NCBI RefSeq assembly: GCF_050574275.1
Contig: NZ_CP192260.1
Location: 3,100,001-3,164,000 of the forward strand
Direction of reading: 5' to 3'
Source: Virgibacillus_F flavescens
Lineage (GTDB): Bacteria > Bacillota > Bacilli > Bacillales > Amphibacillaceae
Length of the DNA stretch: 64,000 nt
Shown one piece after another: positions 1 to 8,600 of the stretch (positions are counted from its first letter, which is position 1; the number at the start of each line of letters is the position of its first letter). Made by a program: the position numbers and the translations under genes. The notes below the pieces were generated by a model, which searched no databases, was not told where the DNA came from, and saw only the letters and a list, made by a program, of their open reading frames with translations.

Positions 1-267
1 TTCGCCCCAATTCATCTCCTCGACTTTTCGGTCTTTCAATAGCTCGTTAGTAATCCACATATGATAACGCACATGATCAACGTGAGCAGCCAATACTGTT
101 CCATGAACAGATAGTGAGGCTTCCTCTGCAGTTACTCCTTCCAGTGCCCCGAAAATTCCTGAATTTGGCTCCGTATTGGTAAACCAGCTTTCTTTTACTG
201 GAGTAGGCGGTCCTTCAAACCCTTCCTTTATCCTGTCCTTGACAGCTTTCACTAACAAATCATTCAT
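1..267 (-). CDS. DinB-like protein, partial (C-terminus off the left edge)
   Basis: Reverse-strand reading frame of 89 codons, open to the left edge. ATG at 267 follows a TGGAGGGATTTTA ribosome binding site. The protein begins MNDLLVKAVKDRIKEGFEG and contains a helical segment with HGTVLAAHVDHVRYHMW, the pattern of DinB/YfiT-like four-helix metal-binding proteins in which conserved histidines bind a metal. DinB family members are usually about 150-170 aa, so roughly half is present. Substrate unknown; the family includes bacillithiol-dependent S-transferases. The family call is by pattern recognition only. Confidence 0.75.
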   Translation of the reverse strand, partial: MNDLLVKAVKDRIKEGFEGPPTPVKESWFTNTEPNSGIFGALEGVTAEEASLSVHGTVLAAHVDHVRYHMWITNELLKDRKVEEMNWGE

Positions 268-334
268 TAAAATCCCTCCAAAATATAGTTTTTTCTTATT
301 ATACTTACGACTTATATAACTTTTAAAGTTTTAA

Positions 335-469
335 CTAACCAGTATTCCAATTTGGTTTAAGATCAGTTTCACTATATATTTCAATTCTTGTATTCTTACA
401 TCTAGGACATCCTATCTGCAAAACTCTCCAATCTAAAAATAGTTTTCTAAAGACTTTCTCCATAATCAT
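335..469 (-). CDS. possible 44-aa protein with CPRC motif
   Basis: Short reverse ORF in the gap between the DinB-like gene and the first peptidase. ATG at 469 (or the ATG six bases later) is preceded by a weak ACAGGGA. The product has an amphipathic N-terminus, then GCPRCKNTRIEIYSE, a half zinc-ribbon-like motif, and stops after 44 residues. It could be a genuine small protein or a decayed fragment. No family recognised. Confidence 0.3.
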   Translation of the reverse strand: MIMEKVFRKLFLDWRVLQIGCPRCKNTRIEIYSETDLKPNWNTG

Positions 470-529
470 TCCCTGTCCAACTATTTAATCAGGATTGACC
501 CCTATTATTATATCGTACTTAGTTTTTGC

Positions 530-564
530 TTTTTTACAAGCATTCTGAATATTTATGGTAAAAT
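530..564 (+). promoter_or_regulatory. conserved promoter module, copy A (ATTCnGAAT + extended -10)
   Basis: TTTTTTACAA, then GCATTCTGAATATTTATGG, then TAAAAT. The end is an extended -10 (TGG-TAAAAT), 100 bases before the start of the peptidase gene at 664. The same module occurs at 9106, 11097 and 17161. The imperfect palindrome ATTC-T-GAAT between the -35-like and -10 parts is a candidate operator. Promoter function is inferred. Confidence 0.65.
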
Positions 565-663
565 AAATAAGAGATTGGTATAGTTGAAAATCTTTCAATC
601 AAAGTGTTGATATTAGTAATATAAAAATAATAACAATACCACACAACGACAAGGAGTGAAGTT

Positions 664-1332
664 ATGAAATTACTGCTCACATCTGCAGGCGTCAATAACA
701 AAAGTATACACGACACCCTAGTTGATATGCTGGACAAGCCTATCGCTGAATGCAATGCGCTGTGCATTCCCACCGGGATGTATGGACATCCATGGGTTGG
801 ACCCGGCGTCAAAACTTGGCAGTTCATCAGCGGGAAATCCGAGAATCCGATGGTCGACCTGGGCTGGAAGTCTGTCGGAGTGCTGGAACTCACAGCGCTG
901 CCGAGCATCGACAAAGACCGCTGGTTGCCGCTAGTTCAGGAGACAGACGTCTTGCTGGTGTCGGGAGGCGACGCTCTCTACCTATCCCACTGGATGAAGC
1001 AATCCGGAATGGCAGACCTTTTGCCATCGCTGAACGCAGTCTATGTAGGAATGAGTGCAGGAAGCATGGTGATGGCACCGAAAATCGGGGAAGACTTCGT
1101 TGGCTGGACTCCACCAAACGGTGTCGATGAAGCACTTCAATTCGTTGATTTTTCCATATTCCCGCACGTAGATCATGAGATGCTGCCGGAAAACACCATG
1201 GCTGCGGCAGAAAAATGGGCCGCTGGATTGCAAGGTCCAGCATATGCGATTGACGATCAAACCGCCATCAAAGTTATTGACGGATCAGTTGAGGTTATCT
1301 CCGAAGGGCATTGGAAGAAGTTTACGCCTTGA
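664..1332 (+). CDS. peptidase E-like (S51 family) protein, copy 1
   Basis: 222 aa, ATG with AAGGAGTGAAGTT in front. It has the S51/type 1 glutamine amidotransferase-like fold signature: GGDAL (101-105) and the nucleophile elbow VGMSAGSM with Ser131, plus histidines near 168-171 (FPHVDHE). Characterised S51 enzymes are cytoplasmic serine peptidases; peptidase E cuts N-terminal Asp dipeptides, but the substrate here is unknown. A near-identical paralogue lies at 9634, and even the 30 bases before the start are conserved between them. It is a single gene behind promoter module A and ends at a terminator near 1398. Could instead be an amidotransferase-like protein without peptidase activity. Confidence 0.8.
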   Translation: MKLLLTSAGVNNKSIHDTLVDMLDKPIAECNALCIPTGMYGHPWVGPGVKTWQFISGKSENPMVDLGWKSVGVLELTALPSIDKDRWLPLVQETDVLLVSGGDALYLSHWMKQSGMADLLPSLNAVYVGMSAGSMVMAPKIGEDFVGWTPPNGVDEALQFVDFSIFPHVDHEMLPENTMAAAEKWAAGLQGPAYAIDDQTAIKVIDGSVEVISEGHWKKFTP

Positions 1333-1397
1333 TCGTTTCAACTAGATGCCCCTAAAAGAGTAAATGGATATTTAATTCAATATGACAATAATGCTAA

Positions 1398-1440
1398 AGA
1401 GGACACTTTATTATTTAGGAGTCCTCTTCTCTTCTTTTTC
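1398..1440 (+). terminator. Rho-independent terminator after peptidase copy 1
   Basis: Stem AGAGGAC (1398-1404) with GTCCTCT (1421-1427), followed by a pyrimidine/T-rich tract. Its loop and 3' arm (TTATTTAGGAGTCC) resemble the terminators at 10364 and 10991. Confidence 0.7.
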
Positions 1441-1494
1441 TCCGAATGTAATCATATCCATCATTCCATCCTATACTCAGCTTATTAAGTGTCA

Positions 1495-2718
1495 TTAAAA
1501 CGCCTTCGTACAAACAGGCTTTTCATCCATCAAAAAAAGCTGCTGAATCTGATTCACATACTCACTGCGGGAAATTTCAACCTCTCCCCACTTATGTAAT
1601 GTTTTAAAGGTAACGGCGCCCATTACTAATGAAGAAAACGCAGAGATTCCTATTTTAACGACAACATCACTAGGCTGATTCGTAATCTCTTTTATCTTTC
1701 CTTCCAAAAAAGTGACCGTTACATTTTTCGATTCATCCGTCTGGAGATCGTCGTCCACTTCAAATTTTACAGGTAAAGAAACCTTTCCAAATAAATGATT
1801 CTTATTATGTAACTCCTCAAAAAATCCTCTTGTATTTAGTACACGATACATCACGCCAACACCTTGATTAGCCACGTGCTTATTGTCGACTGACGGGACT
1901 GTGTCAATCATGGGATTCATGTCACTTTCTGGCGCGTGAACAAAATGGAGTAAATCATCGTGGTTTGAGTTTATGATTACGCGCTTGAATTGATCCGCTT
2001 GCTGATGTAAGAAAGTAGAGAATGCTTTAATTGCATCACTCGTCTCAAAAAAGAGCTCATGAATAATCAGGTCACTACCCGCGGTATCGTACGTGAGATA
2101 ACCTTCTAATTGCTGATTCCGTTTAAAACCAACCACTATCCCGAAATTGAACGGCCGGTTTAATTCACGTTCAGTAGGAATTCTTTTCGTCATTCCGTGC
2201 GTTTTCTTGTAAACGCGATTGTAACAATCCATAACTAAACGCCGATCCTCCTCATCTAATCGAACAAGATGCTCTTTTAAATGATAGTTTCTAAACGAGT
2301 TTGGGCTTAGATAGAATTGATAGATTTGCGTCCCCATGCCGAAGCCCATCTTTTTATAAAAAGAGACGTTAAAGGGATATAGCATGACGAGATTGACACC
2401 TTTTTCTTTATTCATGTGCATGAATGCTTTCATCAACTGAAACGCGTTGCCTTCTTTCTTATGTAACATATCCACAGCCAGCATCCCAACCCCACCAACA
2501 GGGATCGTTGTATCAGCGAAATTCATTTCAAAGTCAAATACCCTCATACCTGCAAGCAGCTTTTCTTTATCGAACAGGCCGTAGAGTGTCTCGTTTGGTG
2601 TTTCGTTAACATAATCTTTTAGCCACATTTCTGCATTCATCCCAGGAAACGCTCCATTTACTAATTTGAAAAATTTCTCATACATAGGACTAGCTATTTG
2701 CTTAACTTCTTTCTCCAT
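1495..2718 (-). CDS. Eis-like GNAT N-acetyltransferase
   Basis: 407 aa from ATG 2718, which sits 7 bases after AGGGGTG; the upstream GTG at 2727 overlaps the ribosome binding site and is less likely. The N-terminal half is a GNAT domain with an FYKKMGFGMG acetyl-CoA/structural segment; a second GNAT-like domain and a C-terminal SCP2-like domain follow. The protein ends in Phe, as in Eis proteins, where the terminal carboxylate acts in catalysis. Family members acetylate amines on aminoglycosides or lysines in peptides; the substrate here is unknown. Monocistronic, convergent with the peptidase gene. Confidence 0.82.
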   Translation of the reverse strand: MEKEVKQIASPMYEKFFKLVNGAFPGMNAEMWLKDYVNETPNETLYGLFDKEKLLAGMRVFDFEMNFADTTIPVGGVGMLAVDMLHKKEGNAFQLMKAFMHMNKEKGVNLVMLYPFNVSFYKKMGFGMGTQIYQFYLSPNSFRNYHLKEHLVRLDEEDRRLVMDCYNRVYKKTHGMTKRIPTERELNRPFNFGIVVGFKRNQQLEGYLTYDTAGSDLIIHELFFETSDAIKAFSTFLHQQADQFKRVIINSNHDDLLHFVHAPESDMNPMIDTVPSVDNKHVANQGVGVMYRVLNTRGFFEELHNKNHLFGKVSLPVKFEVDDDLQTDESKNVTVTFLEGKIKEITNQPSDVVVKIGISAFSSLVMGAVTFKTLHKWGEVEISRSEYVNQIQQLFLMDEKPVCTKAF

Positions 2719-2825
2719 AATTATCACCCCTGTTCAACTATACAATTTCATTAAGACTGGCGCAATTTCATTTATCGAATAGTTAGTATTTTATCCATAT
2801 ATTAAACATTTTTTAAAAAATCTCC

Positions 2826-2854
2826 TTTACTTTCCTCCACAAATTTGGTAAGAT
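2826..2854 (+). promoter_or_regulatory. promoter of the T-box/MFS transcript
   Basis: TTTACT (2826-2831), 17-base spacer, TAAGAT (2849-2854), directly before the T-box leader. A sigma-A type promoter by spacing and sequence. Confidence 0.6.
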
Positions 2855-2860
2855 TATCTC

Positions 2861-3166
2861 ACTTTAAAAGGTCACAACTGCATACAAATGCTAGGAAGAG
2901 AAGAGTATAATCGGCAATTCTTCAAAGAGAGCTCCAGTTGGTGAAAAGGAGTAAGAATTAATGGTTAGAAGCAAGCCTCTGAGCAGCACATCGGATCCAT
3001 ATAGGTGATGGTGTGACAGGTGCTCCTGTTATAGAGCTAGGGTATATGTATGGACTTCATGCCGTACCTGACAAGGATAATATGGTGACATATTGTCAAA
3101 CTGGGGTGGCACCACGGCGCGCAACAACTCGTCCTCAAGACTAAGGTCTTGGGGACGAGTTTTTTT
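2861..3166 (+). promoter_or_regulatory. T-box riboswitch leader
   Basis: It contains the stem I distal pattern AGAGAGCTCCAGTTGGTGAAA (split here as AGAGAGC and GTTGGTG), an AGTA on the 5' side of the specifier loop and AGAA on the 3' side. The T-box antiterminator consensus appears as TGGGGTGGCACCACGG (about 3102-3117). A strong terminator follows: ACTCGTCCTCAAGAC pairing with GTCTTGGGGACGAGT, then seven T. The specifier region reads ATGGTTAGAA; GTT (Val) is my best guess, TTA or GGT are alternatives. Uncharged tRNA would favour antitermination and expression of the downstream transporter. Confidence 0.88.
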
Positions 3167-3206
3167 ATTTTCCAAGTTTAAATTCGACAAAGGAGTGGAG
3201 ATAAAA

Positions 3207-4451
3207 ATGCGCATTAAAACGTTTATGAAGTCGTGGAAATACCCTTCCATCTTATTAACGGTTATTGGTATTTCCAGTATTGGGGAATGGGTGTATTTTT
3301 TAGCATTAAATTTAATCGTTCTTGATATGATGGGGGTACTTGCTGTCTCCGGTCTCTATATACTTAGAGCTTTAGCTACACTATTTACTACCATTTGGTC
3401 GGGCAGTATCATTGATCGATCGAATAAAAAGCATCTTATGGTGGGGCTTGCTGTATTCCAAGCAGTGTTTATTGCCATATTGCCTTTCTTATCATCTATT
3501 TGGGCCATATACGGCATTGTTTTTATCATAAGTATAGCTAGTTCCATGGCAGATCCGACAACTATGACGTACATAACGAAGCTAGTTCCTCAAGCTCAAA
3601 GAAAACGATTTAATTCGCTCGTAAGTTTAATAGATTCTGGCGCATTTGTTACCGGACCTGCAATTGCGGGAATCATATTTATGAGTGGCACCCCTGATTT
3701 TGCGATTTACAGTAATGCAATAGCTCTATTTTTAGCAGCACTGCTCACTTTGTTTATGCCCAACATTGAAAAAAATGATCGTATTGAAACAGAAGACGAA
3801 AAAATAACCGTACAGGTATTGAAAAATGATTGGAAATTAGTTGTTGATTTTAGTCGTAAACACGTATATATTATGATCATTTATTTATTATTTAGTGCAA
3901 TGATGGTTTTGGCAACTGCTGTCGATTCACTGGAAGCAGCATTTGCTACAGAAGTGCTTTCTTTATCAGAGGGAGATTATGGATTACTGGTAAGTATTGC
4001 TGGTGCTGGAATAGTTGTAGGCGCCTTAGTAAATATACTTATTGTTAAAAAAGTAGCTACCTCTTGGCTGATTGGTCTTGGATCCTTGCTGGTTTCAGGC
4101 GGGTATATAATTTATTCTTTTTCGGGTAGTTTTTTGCTAGCAGCAATTGGCTTTTTCATTCTATCATTTTCGATGGCGTTTAGTAACACAGGATTTTACA
4201 CATTTTATCAAAACAATGTTCCTGTCGAGGTAATGGGGCGGGTTGGCAGTGTTTATGGTTTCATCGAATCATTTTTCATCATTTTAGGGACCACAATTTT
4301 CGGAATCATGGCTGAATTAATTTCTATTCAGTTTGTCGTTATACTAGGATCCCTAATCATGCTTGCCGTAACGATACTATTATTTATCTTTACTACACAG
4401 CCCTCTAAAGCAGCGTATTATGCTGAGACTAGAACAGATACAAATTACTAG
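3207..4451 (+). CDS. MFS transporter under T-box control
   Basis: 414 aa from ATG 3207 behind AAAGGAGTGGAG; the same frame stays open upstream to 3093, but that part is the T-box terminator, so the shorter start is right. About 12 hydrophobic segments and a DRSNKKHLM loop between TM2 and TM3 (MFS motif A region). It resembles DHA3-type drug exporters such as macrolide efflux proteins. The T-box implies that it moves an amino acid, a peptide or an aminoacylation-related compound, but the substrate is not evident. Single gene, closed by a terminator. Confidence 0.8.
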   Translation: MRIKTFMKSWKYPSILLTVIGISSIGEWVYFLALNLIVLDMMGVLAVSGLYILRALATLFTTIWSGSIIDRSNKKHLMVGLAVFQAVFIAILPFLSSIWAIYGIVFIISIASSMADPTTMTYITKLVPQAQRKRFNSLVSLIDSGAFVTGPAIAGIIFMSGTPDFAIYSNAIALFLAALLTLFMPNIEKNDRIETEDEKITVQVLKNDWKLVVDFSRKHVYIMIIYLLFSAMMVLATAVDSLEAAFATEVLSLSEGDYGLLVSIAGAGIVVGALVNILIVKKVATSWLIGLGSLLVSGGYIIYSFSGSFLLAAIGFFILSFSMAFSNTGFYTFYQNNVPVEVMGRVGSVYGFIESFFIILGTTIFGIMAELISIQFVVILGSLIMLAVTILLFIFTTQPSKAAYYAETRTDTNY

Positions 4452-4491
4452 CCCCATTTCACCTTAATTTATAAAAGGAAATGGGGCTTTC
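4451..4491 (+). terminator. terminator after MFS gene
   Basis: GCCCCATTTC (4451-4460, starting in the stop codon) pairs with GAAATGGGGC (4478-4487), then TTTCGTT. Confidence 0.8.
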
Positions 4492-4611
4492 GTTATTCAA
4501 CAAAATGGACTTGATTGCTGAACATAAGAGAAAAACATTCTAAATTGACTTGGCGTTGCTTACTATTTGGGATAGTTATGTCCCAGTAGCTAAAATTTTT
4601 ACCGTTAACAA

Positions 4612-5181
4612 TTATGCGAGAAAGTCGAGAACGCGCTTCATTAAGAGTTTCGTCGCTTCAGCATCGTAAGACGGTAAGCTGTTGTCGGTGAAGAGATGTT
4701 CCTTGCCTTCGTACATAAAAAGTTCAGCGCGATTGCCCGAAGCAACAAGTTCGCGGGCCGAATCAATGTCGCCGTCTTCAACGAAAAATGGATCTTCATT
4801 CATTGCGTGAATTTGCACAGGCAAGTCGACCGGCCACTGAGATTCAAACGCAGAGGTCGGGAGGCAAGAATGAAAAAATAGTGCACCTTTAGCTCCTTCA
4901 CGAGTTTGTGCGAGCTGCTGTGCTGCCGAGACACCAAGTGAAAACCCAGCATAGACGACATCGCGTGAAAGCTCGCTGGCTGCCCGAATGCCGCGCGCCG
5001 ACACTTCTCCAAATCCGATTTCCTTAACAAATGCCAAGCCTTCCTCAAGCGTGGAAAAAGTGCGGCCCTCAAATAAATCTGGCATGTGCACAGTGTGTCC
5101 TGCATCTCTCAGTTGATCGGCGATTGCTTCAATCCCCTTCGTTTTTCCTAAAACATGGTGTAACAACAATATTTCTGCCAT
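4612..5181 (-). CDS. dienelactone hydrolase family protein
   Basis: 189 aa alpha/beta hydrolase, ATG behind ATGGAGGAATGAACA. Catalytic triad visible: nucleophile Ser81 in AGFSLG, Asp130 in NEDPFF, His162 in KEHLF. Classical dienelactone hydrolases use Cys, so the Ser variant suggests a general esterase/carboxylesterase role. Cytoplasmic, no signal peptide. The gene is visibly G+C-richer than its neighbours, consistent with a different origin. Monocistronic. Confidence 0.82.
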   Translation of the reverse strand: MAEILLLHHVLGKTKGIEAIADQLRDAGHTVHMPDLFEGRTFSTLEEGLAFVKEIGFGEVSARGIRAASELSRDVVYAGFSLGVSAAQQLAQTREGAKGALFFHSCLPTSAFESQWPVDLPVQIHAMNEDPFFVEDGDIDSARELVASGNRAELFMYEGKEHLFTDNSLPSYDAEATKLLMKRVLDFLA

Positions 5182-5297
5182 TGTTCATTCCTCCATTTTA
5201 TGTAATTCATATATCTATATTTCGACAAGATAGCCTGTTTGACCTGCAAGAACTTTATGATTTAGAAATATCCACCTAAATAAAAGCCACCCACTTG

Positions 5298-5370
5298 CTT
5301 ATTCAACTATCCTGCTGCGTTAGTTGAATAAGAAATGCGCTCTTTATTTAACTAAAGCCCCGTTAAAGTA
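5298..5370. repeat. intergenic palindromic repeat, copy R1
   Basis: Hairpin ATTCAACTATCCTGCTGCG / TTAGTTGAAT followed by AAGAAATGCGCTCTTTATTTAACTAAAGCCCCGTTA-type sequence (written here as AAGAAATGC, CTTTATT, ACTAAAGC blocks). The same ordered blocks recur at 6481, 7170 and 29370, with partial copies at 29590 and perhaps 23697. Looks like a BOX/REP-like dispersed element. Confidence 0.6.
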
Positions 5371-5382
5371 GCAAAACAGTTA

Positions 5383-5736
5383 TTATTCCTCTTTTATCAA
5401 AATTGCCCTTGAAGCTTCTCTTGTTACTAATTGTCCCGCTAACATAACAACCGCCACAATTATTATCAAACCATCTCTACCAAATGGCGCAAACCAGTAA
5501 TCGTCAGGGAGGAAATACTTACCCAAAAATATTGATAATAACCCTGTAATAATGTTAATCAAGATAACGTATCTAATTTTTTCGTAACTAGACAAAAACC
5601 CTGCTACAACAACAAATAATATAGAACCTATAATTAAGAAAGGAGCTTCTTCACGCTTTAGATGTTGCCCATATTCGTAAAAATGAAAAAAGAAAGGTGC
5701 CGGTATTAAAGAAAAAACCAACCATAAAATCCTCAT
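5383..5736 (-). CDS. small integral membrane protein
   Basis: 117 aa from ATG 5736, seven bases after GGAGG; an upstream ATG overlaps that ribosome binding site and is rejected. Four hydrophobic segments (starting ILWLVFSLIPAPFFF), short loops, C-terminal KEE. No family recognised. It lies upstream of a YdcF-like gene in the same direction's downstream order, separated by about 70 bases, and may share its transcript. Confidence 0.6.
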   Translation of the reverse strand: MRILWLVFSLIPAPFFFHFYEYGQHLKREEAPFLIIGSILFVVVAGFLSSYEKIRYVILINIITGLLSIFLGKYFLPDDYWFAPFGRDGLIIIVAVVMLAGQLVTREASRAILIKEE

Positions 5737-5806
5737 AAAAACCTCCATTTTATTTAATAATACTTTTCAACTAACCTGCTCCATTTCCTTTTTAATGTCA
5801 TAGGGA

Positions 5807-6394
5807 TCATTGCTTTCCTTTATAAAAACGAAAATAAATTATTAACATCTGTATGTATACGTAAACGTAAATAATTCCTATTCCTATGATGAATTCTTTT
5901 GGCACTTTAGAATTTTCCAAGGTATGGTCAATTCCTAACCGAAACGCATATGAACTGCCTTTTCGCAAGTGCCAGGGTGAAGTGACTATAACCGCTTTTT
6001 CCAATCCTCTCTCATACATGATTTCTCGGGATTTTACCAAATTTTCATAAGTGCCCCTTGCTTTCGTTTCCCGTATGATTTGGCTACCATCCACTCCCAA
6101 CTCCATTAAGGCAAGTGCCATTACATCTGCCTCAACATGATTATTTGCGACAGATGCACCCGAACAAATAACTACTTCAGCAATTCCATTGTGATAAAGA
6201 TCTGCTGCTTTATTGATCCGTTCTCGCAAAATTGGAGACATACTTCCATCCTTATTTGCGGGATAACCAAGTACAATCATAACATCTCTTTTTTGGCCAT
6301 GATTATAATCCGCTTTTTTAAAATGCAAACGAATAAACATAACCTCCACCATAAAGCACAAGAAAATTAAGCATAAAATATACAATCCTATCAT
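5807..6394 (-). CDS. YdcF/SanA-like DUF218 protein
   Basis: 195 aa, ATG behind AGAGGAGATATGTTAA. One N-terminal membrane segment, then the DUF218 core: DVMIVLGYPANKDGSMSP, RINKAADLYHNG, VVICSGASVANNHVEADVM and VIVTSPWHLRKGSSY, followed by a second hydrophobic stretch at the C-terminus. DUF218 proteins such as SanA, ElyC and YdcF are envelope-associated and linked to cell-wall or lipid-carrier processes; the reaction is not settled. Likely membrane-bound. Confidence 0.8.
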   Translation of the reverse strand: MIGLYILCLIFLCFMVEVMFIRLHFKKADYNHGQKRDVMIVLGYPANKDGSMSPILRERINKAADLYHNGIAEVVICSGASVANNHVEADVMALALMELGVDGSQIIRETKARGTYENLVKSREIMYERGLEKAVIVTSPWHLRKGSSYAFRLGIDHTLENSKVPKEFIIGIGIIYVYVYIQMLIIYFRFYKGKQ

Positions 6395-6480
6395 TTAACA
6401 TATCTCCTCTGATATCTTTCTATCAATCGACAGATAAAAAAATTCGGATTGGGTACACCTCGGATTTAATGAAATTCATT

Positions 6481-6550
6481 TGTTCAACTAAACTGCTTCA
6501 CTAGTTGAACAAGAAATGCCTTCTTTATTGAAGTAAAACACTAGTTATTG
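6481..6550. repeat. intergenic palindromic repeat, copy R2
   Basis: TGTTCAACTAAACTGCTTCA / CTAGTTGAACA hairpin, then AAGAAATGCCTTCTTTATT, AAGTAAAACACTAGTTATTG. Same block order as R1. Confidence 0.6.
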
Positions 6551-6564
6551 AAACGTAAGTTAAA

Positions 6565-7041
6565 TCACAACAACAAACTCATAATAAACTGTTCACCAAC
6601 AGGACCAATTTTTCTCCTGCCTGTATCTTTATAACCTATCTTTGAGTACAGTCTCTGAGCCGGAATATTTTTATGATTAACAGCCAATATAATTTCATTA
6701 CAGTTAGGAAATTCAGATTTCACAAAATCACTCAATAAAATCATTGCCTGTTTAGCAAACCCTTTTCCTTGCTTCGCCTGATTAACAGATAATGAAGTTA
6801 ACAACATTGCATTTGGGTTATCTGAATACTCCTTTACACGTTCGGTTGAATGTAGTAAAAAGAATCCTATAGGCTCACTTTCGTTTACTATGACAATTCT
6901 ATGTTGTCCTTCTGTTACCTTGAAATATTTAGTTGGTAAAGCAGTAAACTTTGCTTGTTCTTCAGGAAGTTCAAAAGACTTTAATCCCTCTAAATATTCA
7001 TCCGAAAAATGTTCTAACTTTACGTAATCTACTGTTTTCAT
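6565..7041 (-). CDS. GNAT family N-acetyltransferase
   Basis: 158 aa, ATG behind CAGGGGAGATGTCGATCT. GNAT motifs: VNQAKQGKGFAKQAM (the acetyl-CoA pyrophosphate loop, variant Q-x-x-G-x-A) and NHKNIPAQRLYSKIGY near the C-terminus. Cytoplasmic acetyltransferase of unknown substrate. Flanked on both sides by palindromic repeats, so probably monocistronic. Confidence 0.82.
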   Translation of the reverse strand: MKTVDYVKLEHFSDEYLEGLKSFELPEEQAKFTALPTKYFKVTEGQHRIVIVNESEPIGFFLLHSTERVKEYSDNPNAMLLTSLSVNQAKQGKGFAKQAMILLSDFVKSEFPNCNEIILAVNHKNIPAQRLYSKIGYKDTGRRKIGPVGEQFIMSLLL

Positions 7042-7169
7042 AGATCGACATCTCCCCTGAAATCTTTAACATACTAATTAACATAATCTACATATGTTAG
7101 CGATATTCTATTTTTAAGCCTTAGCTAAAAACTGTTCGACAATTTAATTTCTTTATTACAATAAATTGT

Positions 7170-7225
7170 GTATGTTAGTCAAATAAGAAATGCCTTCCTT
7201 ATTAAAGTAAAGCAACCGTTAGACT
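7170..7225. repeat. intergenic palindromic repeat, copy R3
   Basis: TTAGTCAAATAAGAAATGCC, then TTCCTTATTAAAGTAAAGCA and ACCGTTA. Same ordered blocks as R1/R2, left arm degenerate. Confidence 0.5.
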
Positions 7226-7271
7226 AAGTGCAGGTCTCACAAAATACTTTGTTGGTAAAATAAAACATCTA

Positions 7272-7925
7272 CTATAAAGTGCGTGTTTTCTCCCCGTCAA
7301 TTAACTTCAAATGAATATCAGACGATGTTCCTCCTTCAATATGTTTTGGAACATTTGATAATTCGAGTAATTCCTTCAAATGAATAGACTTTTTACGATT
7401 AGCTTCTATCGTAAAACTATACGGACCAGCTAAATTCATAAGTGACTCCATTCGTACTTTGTCTTTGGTGAAAAATGAATCCATAAATTCTAATTCAAAT
7501 GATACAGATTTATTACTTCGATTATGTAATACAAGTTTGCATTCCCCATTTAATAAGTCTGTGCTCACAGACTCAAAATTACAATTGCCATTACCATCGT
7601 ATGAAATTGCTGTAATTCCACTTGCTAGCGTTTCTTGGTACATCGTGATTAGAAAATTTGGTAAAATTGCATATACTATTACAACTATTATTATTGTTCG
7701 AAAGTGATATTTCTTCATGCCAATGACAAGGAAAATCATAGCGATAATAAACAAAACGGACCCAACTATACCAAGCAAAATATATCCATCTTGATTGTGG
7801 ATTGGAAATGACATGAATGTTGAATGTGCTTCTAACATTACATTATTAGAAAACGGGAAATATAAATACATGCATAGACCTAAAATAATAAATGAAGTAA
7901 CGAGTGTCACTTTACTTCTTATCAT
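7272..7925 (-). CDS. hypothetical membrane protein
   Basis: 217 aa, ATG behind AGAGAGGAGGTATACG. Three N-terminal hydrophobic segments (about residues 7-27, 50-70, 75-95), then a roughly 120-residue hydrophilic, beta-rich domain probably outside the membrane. No family recognised. An in-frame C-terminal extension is absent; the stop is directly after TRTL. Confidence 0.6.
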   Translation of the reverse strand: MIRSKVTLVTSFIILGLCMYLYFPFSNNVMLEAHSTFMSFPIHNQDGYILLGIVGSVLFIIAMIFLVIGMKKYHFRTIIIVVIVYAILPNFLITMYQETLASGITAISYDGNGNCNFESVSTDLLNGECKLVLHNRSNKSVSFELEFMDSFFTKDKVRMESLMNLAGPYSFTIEANRKKSIHLKELLELSNVPKHIEGGTSSDIHLKLIDGEKTRTL

Positions 7926-8024
7926 CGTATACCTCCTCTCTTAATCATATTTAATCGCCAGCTTCTTATAACTGAAACTCACTTTCATCTTCTAAAACAC
8001 CTTCTACTTTAACAAAAGATATTA

Positions 8025-8558
8025 TTATACAAATTTGTACATAAGAACATCGTCCACATATTTATTTTCATTTATCTTAAATTCTTTAACCTTTCGACCT
8101 TCTTCCATGAATCCCATACGCTTATATAATGATATAGCCCTAAGATTTGTTGAAAATACTCCTAAACTCACTTTTTCAATTAGTGGATGGGTTTCTGCCC
8201 AGTCTAACAATGCTTTGAGAAGTATTTTTCCAATTCCAATACTTCTATAATTTTCACTTATGGACATTGAAATAGAACCAGTGTGAGACATTCTCTTCAA
8301 CCTATGGGACTGGAACATAATTGAGCCAACAATCACATCATTTATCACTGCAATAATTATAGTTTCGTTTTCATTATTTAATATCTCTTGTATTTGTTCC
8401 TTTTGTTGGTTTAGAGAATCTTTTTCTAACTCTTCAGACACCATAATGAAATAATCTCCTTCAGAAATAATGGAATTTGATATTTCTATAAGTGCATCAG
8501 CATCTTCTAATTTTACAGTTCGAATAATACAATTTTGATTGTTTATCATGTCCGACAA
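8025..8558 (-). CDS. GNAT family N-acetyltransferase (RimI-like)
   Basis: 177 aa from TTG 8558, which lies 8 bases after GAGGGG; the ATG three codons later is too far from it, so TTG decides the start. GNAT motifs: YRSIGIGKILLKALLDW (acetyl-CoA loop Q/R-x-x-G-x-G/A) and LGVFSTNLRAISLYKRMGF. Likely acetylates a protein N-terminus or a small amine; substrate unknown. Confidence 0.82.
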   Translation of the reverse strand: MSDMINNQNCIIRTVKLEDADALIEISNSIISEGDYFIMVSEELEKDSLNQQKEQIQEILNNENETIIIAVINDVIVGSIMFQSHRLKRMSHTGSISMSISENYRSIGIGKILLKALLDWAETHPLIEKVSLGVFSTNLRAISLYKRMGFMEEGRKVKEFKINENKYVDDVLMYKFV

Positions 8559-8600
8559 TTAAAATTCCCCTCTCCATTATAAAAATAAAAATACACCCCG

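Noticed and set aside
3093..3206. N-terminal extension of the MFS ORF
   Set aside because: It is the T-box antiterminator and terminator; the real start has its own ribosome binding site at 3207.
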